Source of the DNA: Chryseobacterium ginsenosidimutans
GTDB taxonomy: Bacteria > Bacteroidota > Bacteroidia > Flavobacteriales > Weeksellaceae
DNA length: 64,000 nt
Reading direction: 5' to 3'
NCBI RefSeq assembly: GCF_024807225.1
Contig: NZ_JANUCO010000001.1
Location: 4,278,001 to 4,342,000 of the forward strand
The notes below the pieces were generated by a model, which made no database searches, had not been told where the DNA came from, and worked only from the letters and a program-made list of their open reading frames with translations. Below, piece by piece: positions 63,425-64,000 of this stretch; the first letter of the stretch is position 1, and every line of letters starts with the position of its first letter. Both the position numbers and the translations under genes were made by a program.

Positions 63425-64000
63425 CTAAGCTAAAACTTCTTTTACTTTGTTTGCAGCTTCTTCCAAAGTAATTGCAGAGTGAACCGGAAGACCAGACTCG
63501 TCAATTAATTTTTTAGCTTCAACAGCGTTAGTTCCTTGTAATCTTACGATCAATGGAACAGGAAGGCTTCCCATCGCTTTGTAAGCATCTACAACGCCTT
63601 GTGCAACTCTGTCACATCTTACGATACCTCCGAAAATGTTAATCAAAATAGCTTTTACGTTTGGATCTCTCAAGATGATTCCGAAAGCAGTCTGTACTCT
63701 CTGAGCATCAGCAGTTCCACCAACGTCTAAGAAGTTTGCAGGGCTACCTCCAGATAATTTAATGATATCCATCGTTGCCATTGCAAGACCAGCTCCGTTT
63801 ACCATACAAGCAACGTTACCGTCTAGTTTTACGAAGTTAAGACCAGCTTCACCAGCTTCAACATCGATAGGATCTTCTTCTCTCGTATCTCTTAATGCTT
63901 CAAGATCTTTGTGACGGAACAATGAGTTACCATCCAAAGTTACTTTAGCATCTACAGCGATAATTTTGTTATCAGAAGTCTTTAATACAGGGTTGATTTC
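63425..64000 (-). CDS. sucC: Succinyl-CoA synthetase beta subunit (partial, 5' end outside window)
   Basis: The C-terminal 191 residues of the TCA-cycle enzyme that converts succinyl-CoA to succinate with ATP or GTP formation. The frame is open to the window edge, beginning EINPVLKTSDNKIIAVDAKV, so the real start lies beyond 64000. Signatures are GLNFVKLDGNVACMVNGAGL, GGSPANFLDVGGTADAQRV, ILINIFGGIVRCDRVAQGVV and VRLQGTNAVEAKKLI of the ligase CoA domain. The partner subunit sucD is not in the window. Confidence 0.96.
   Translation of the reverse strand, partial: EINPVLKTSDNKIIAVDAKVTLDGNSLFRHKDLEALRDTREEDPIDVEAGEAGLNFVKLDGNVACMVNGAGLAMATMDIIKLSGGSPANFLDVGGTADAQRVQTAFGIILRDPNVKAILINIFGGIVRCDRVAQGVVDAYKAMGSLPVPLIVRLQGTNAVEAKKLIDESGLPVHSAITLEEAANKVKEVLA

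Overview
The window is a chromosomal segment of a low-GC flavobacterium, most likely Chryseobacterium or a close Weeksellaceae relative. The evidence is five secreted proteins ending in Bacteroidota type IX secretion (T9SS) sorting domains, many promoters with the Bacteroidota -7 element TAnnTTTG and no clear Shine-Dalgarno sites, short leader peptides of the LKKL-x-R-x-NL type seen in this genus, and a gene set of flavobacterial character. The genus is inferred from protein style, not from a database search.

Layout. Positions 1-2050 hold a frameshifted AraC regulator, then an AT-rich gap with five perfect and four near-perfect DnaA boxes, the best candidate here for a replication origin, then a redoxin. 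Positions 2134-9465 are a complete RND multidrug efflux locus: TetR repressor, adaptor, pump and outer membrane channel, with four copies of one operator-like motif (one on the tetR start site, three before the pump genes). Positions 9600-16200 are housekeeping genes (miaA, yicC, gmk, nadA, folB) interrupted by two small Cys-rich peptides with a double-glycine-like leader, then a DUF4403 protein and an RDD membrane protein.

A tRNA-Cys at 16261 opens a sparse, accessory-looking stretch to about 25.4 kb. It holds a UmuD-like remnant, an orphan two-TM coiled-coil protein, a LamG remnant, four related hairpin elements that look like small minus-strand RNAs, a 1249-residue T9SS surface protein and an orphan glycosyltransferase. 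From 25.4 to 35.3 kb come a glycine-zipper lipoprotein, a large membrane protein, aroC, two thioredoxin-like genes, a fused PyrE-PyrF UMP synthase and an M1-peptidase-like protein that appears to carry a C-terminal beta-barrel.

Positions 35.3-42.5 kb hold three T9SS cargo proteins around a 1082-residue outer membrane protein that recalls SprA. From 42.6 to 64 kb come dusB, an endonuclease-lrp-deoC operon, ndh-trmD, a GH25 lysozyme, a GNAT-like enzyme, an Uup-type ABC-F ATPase, a Gfo/Idh oxidoreductase, a TonB-dependent receptor with a PepSY-type membrane protein, a peroxiredoxin, an MscS channel, a secreted zinc protease, lipoproteins and the 3' part of sucC.

Six genes are split by single-base frameshifts, nearly all in short homopolymers (araC, the DUF4403 gene, the glycine-zipper lipoprotein, a thioredoxin, the GNAT-like gene and a Cys-rich lipoprotein). 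That pattern suggests assembly indels more than real decay. Several dispersed intergenic repeats occur, the largest being a 217-bp unit present as a tandem pair near 30.5-30.9 kb and again at 49.3 kb.
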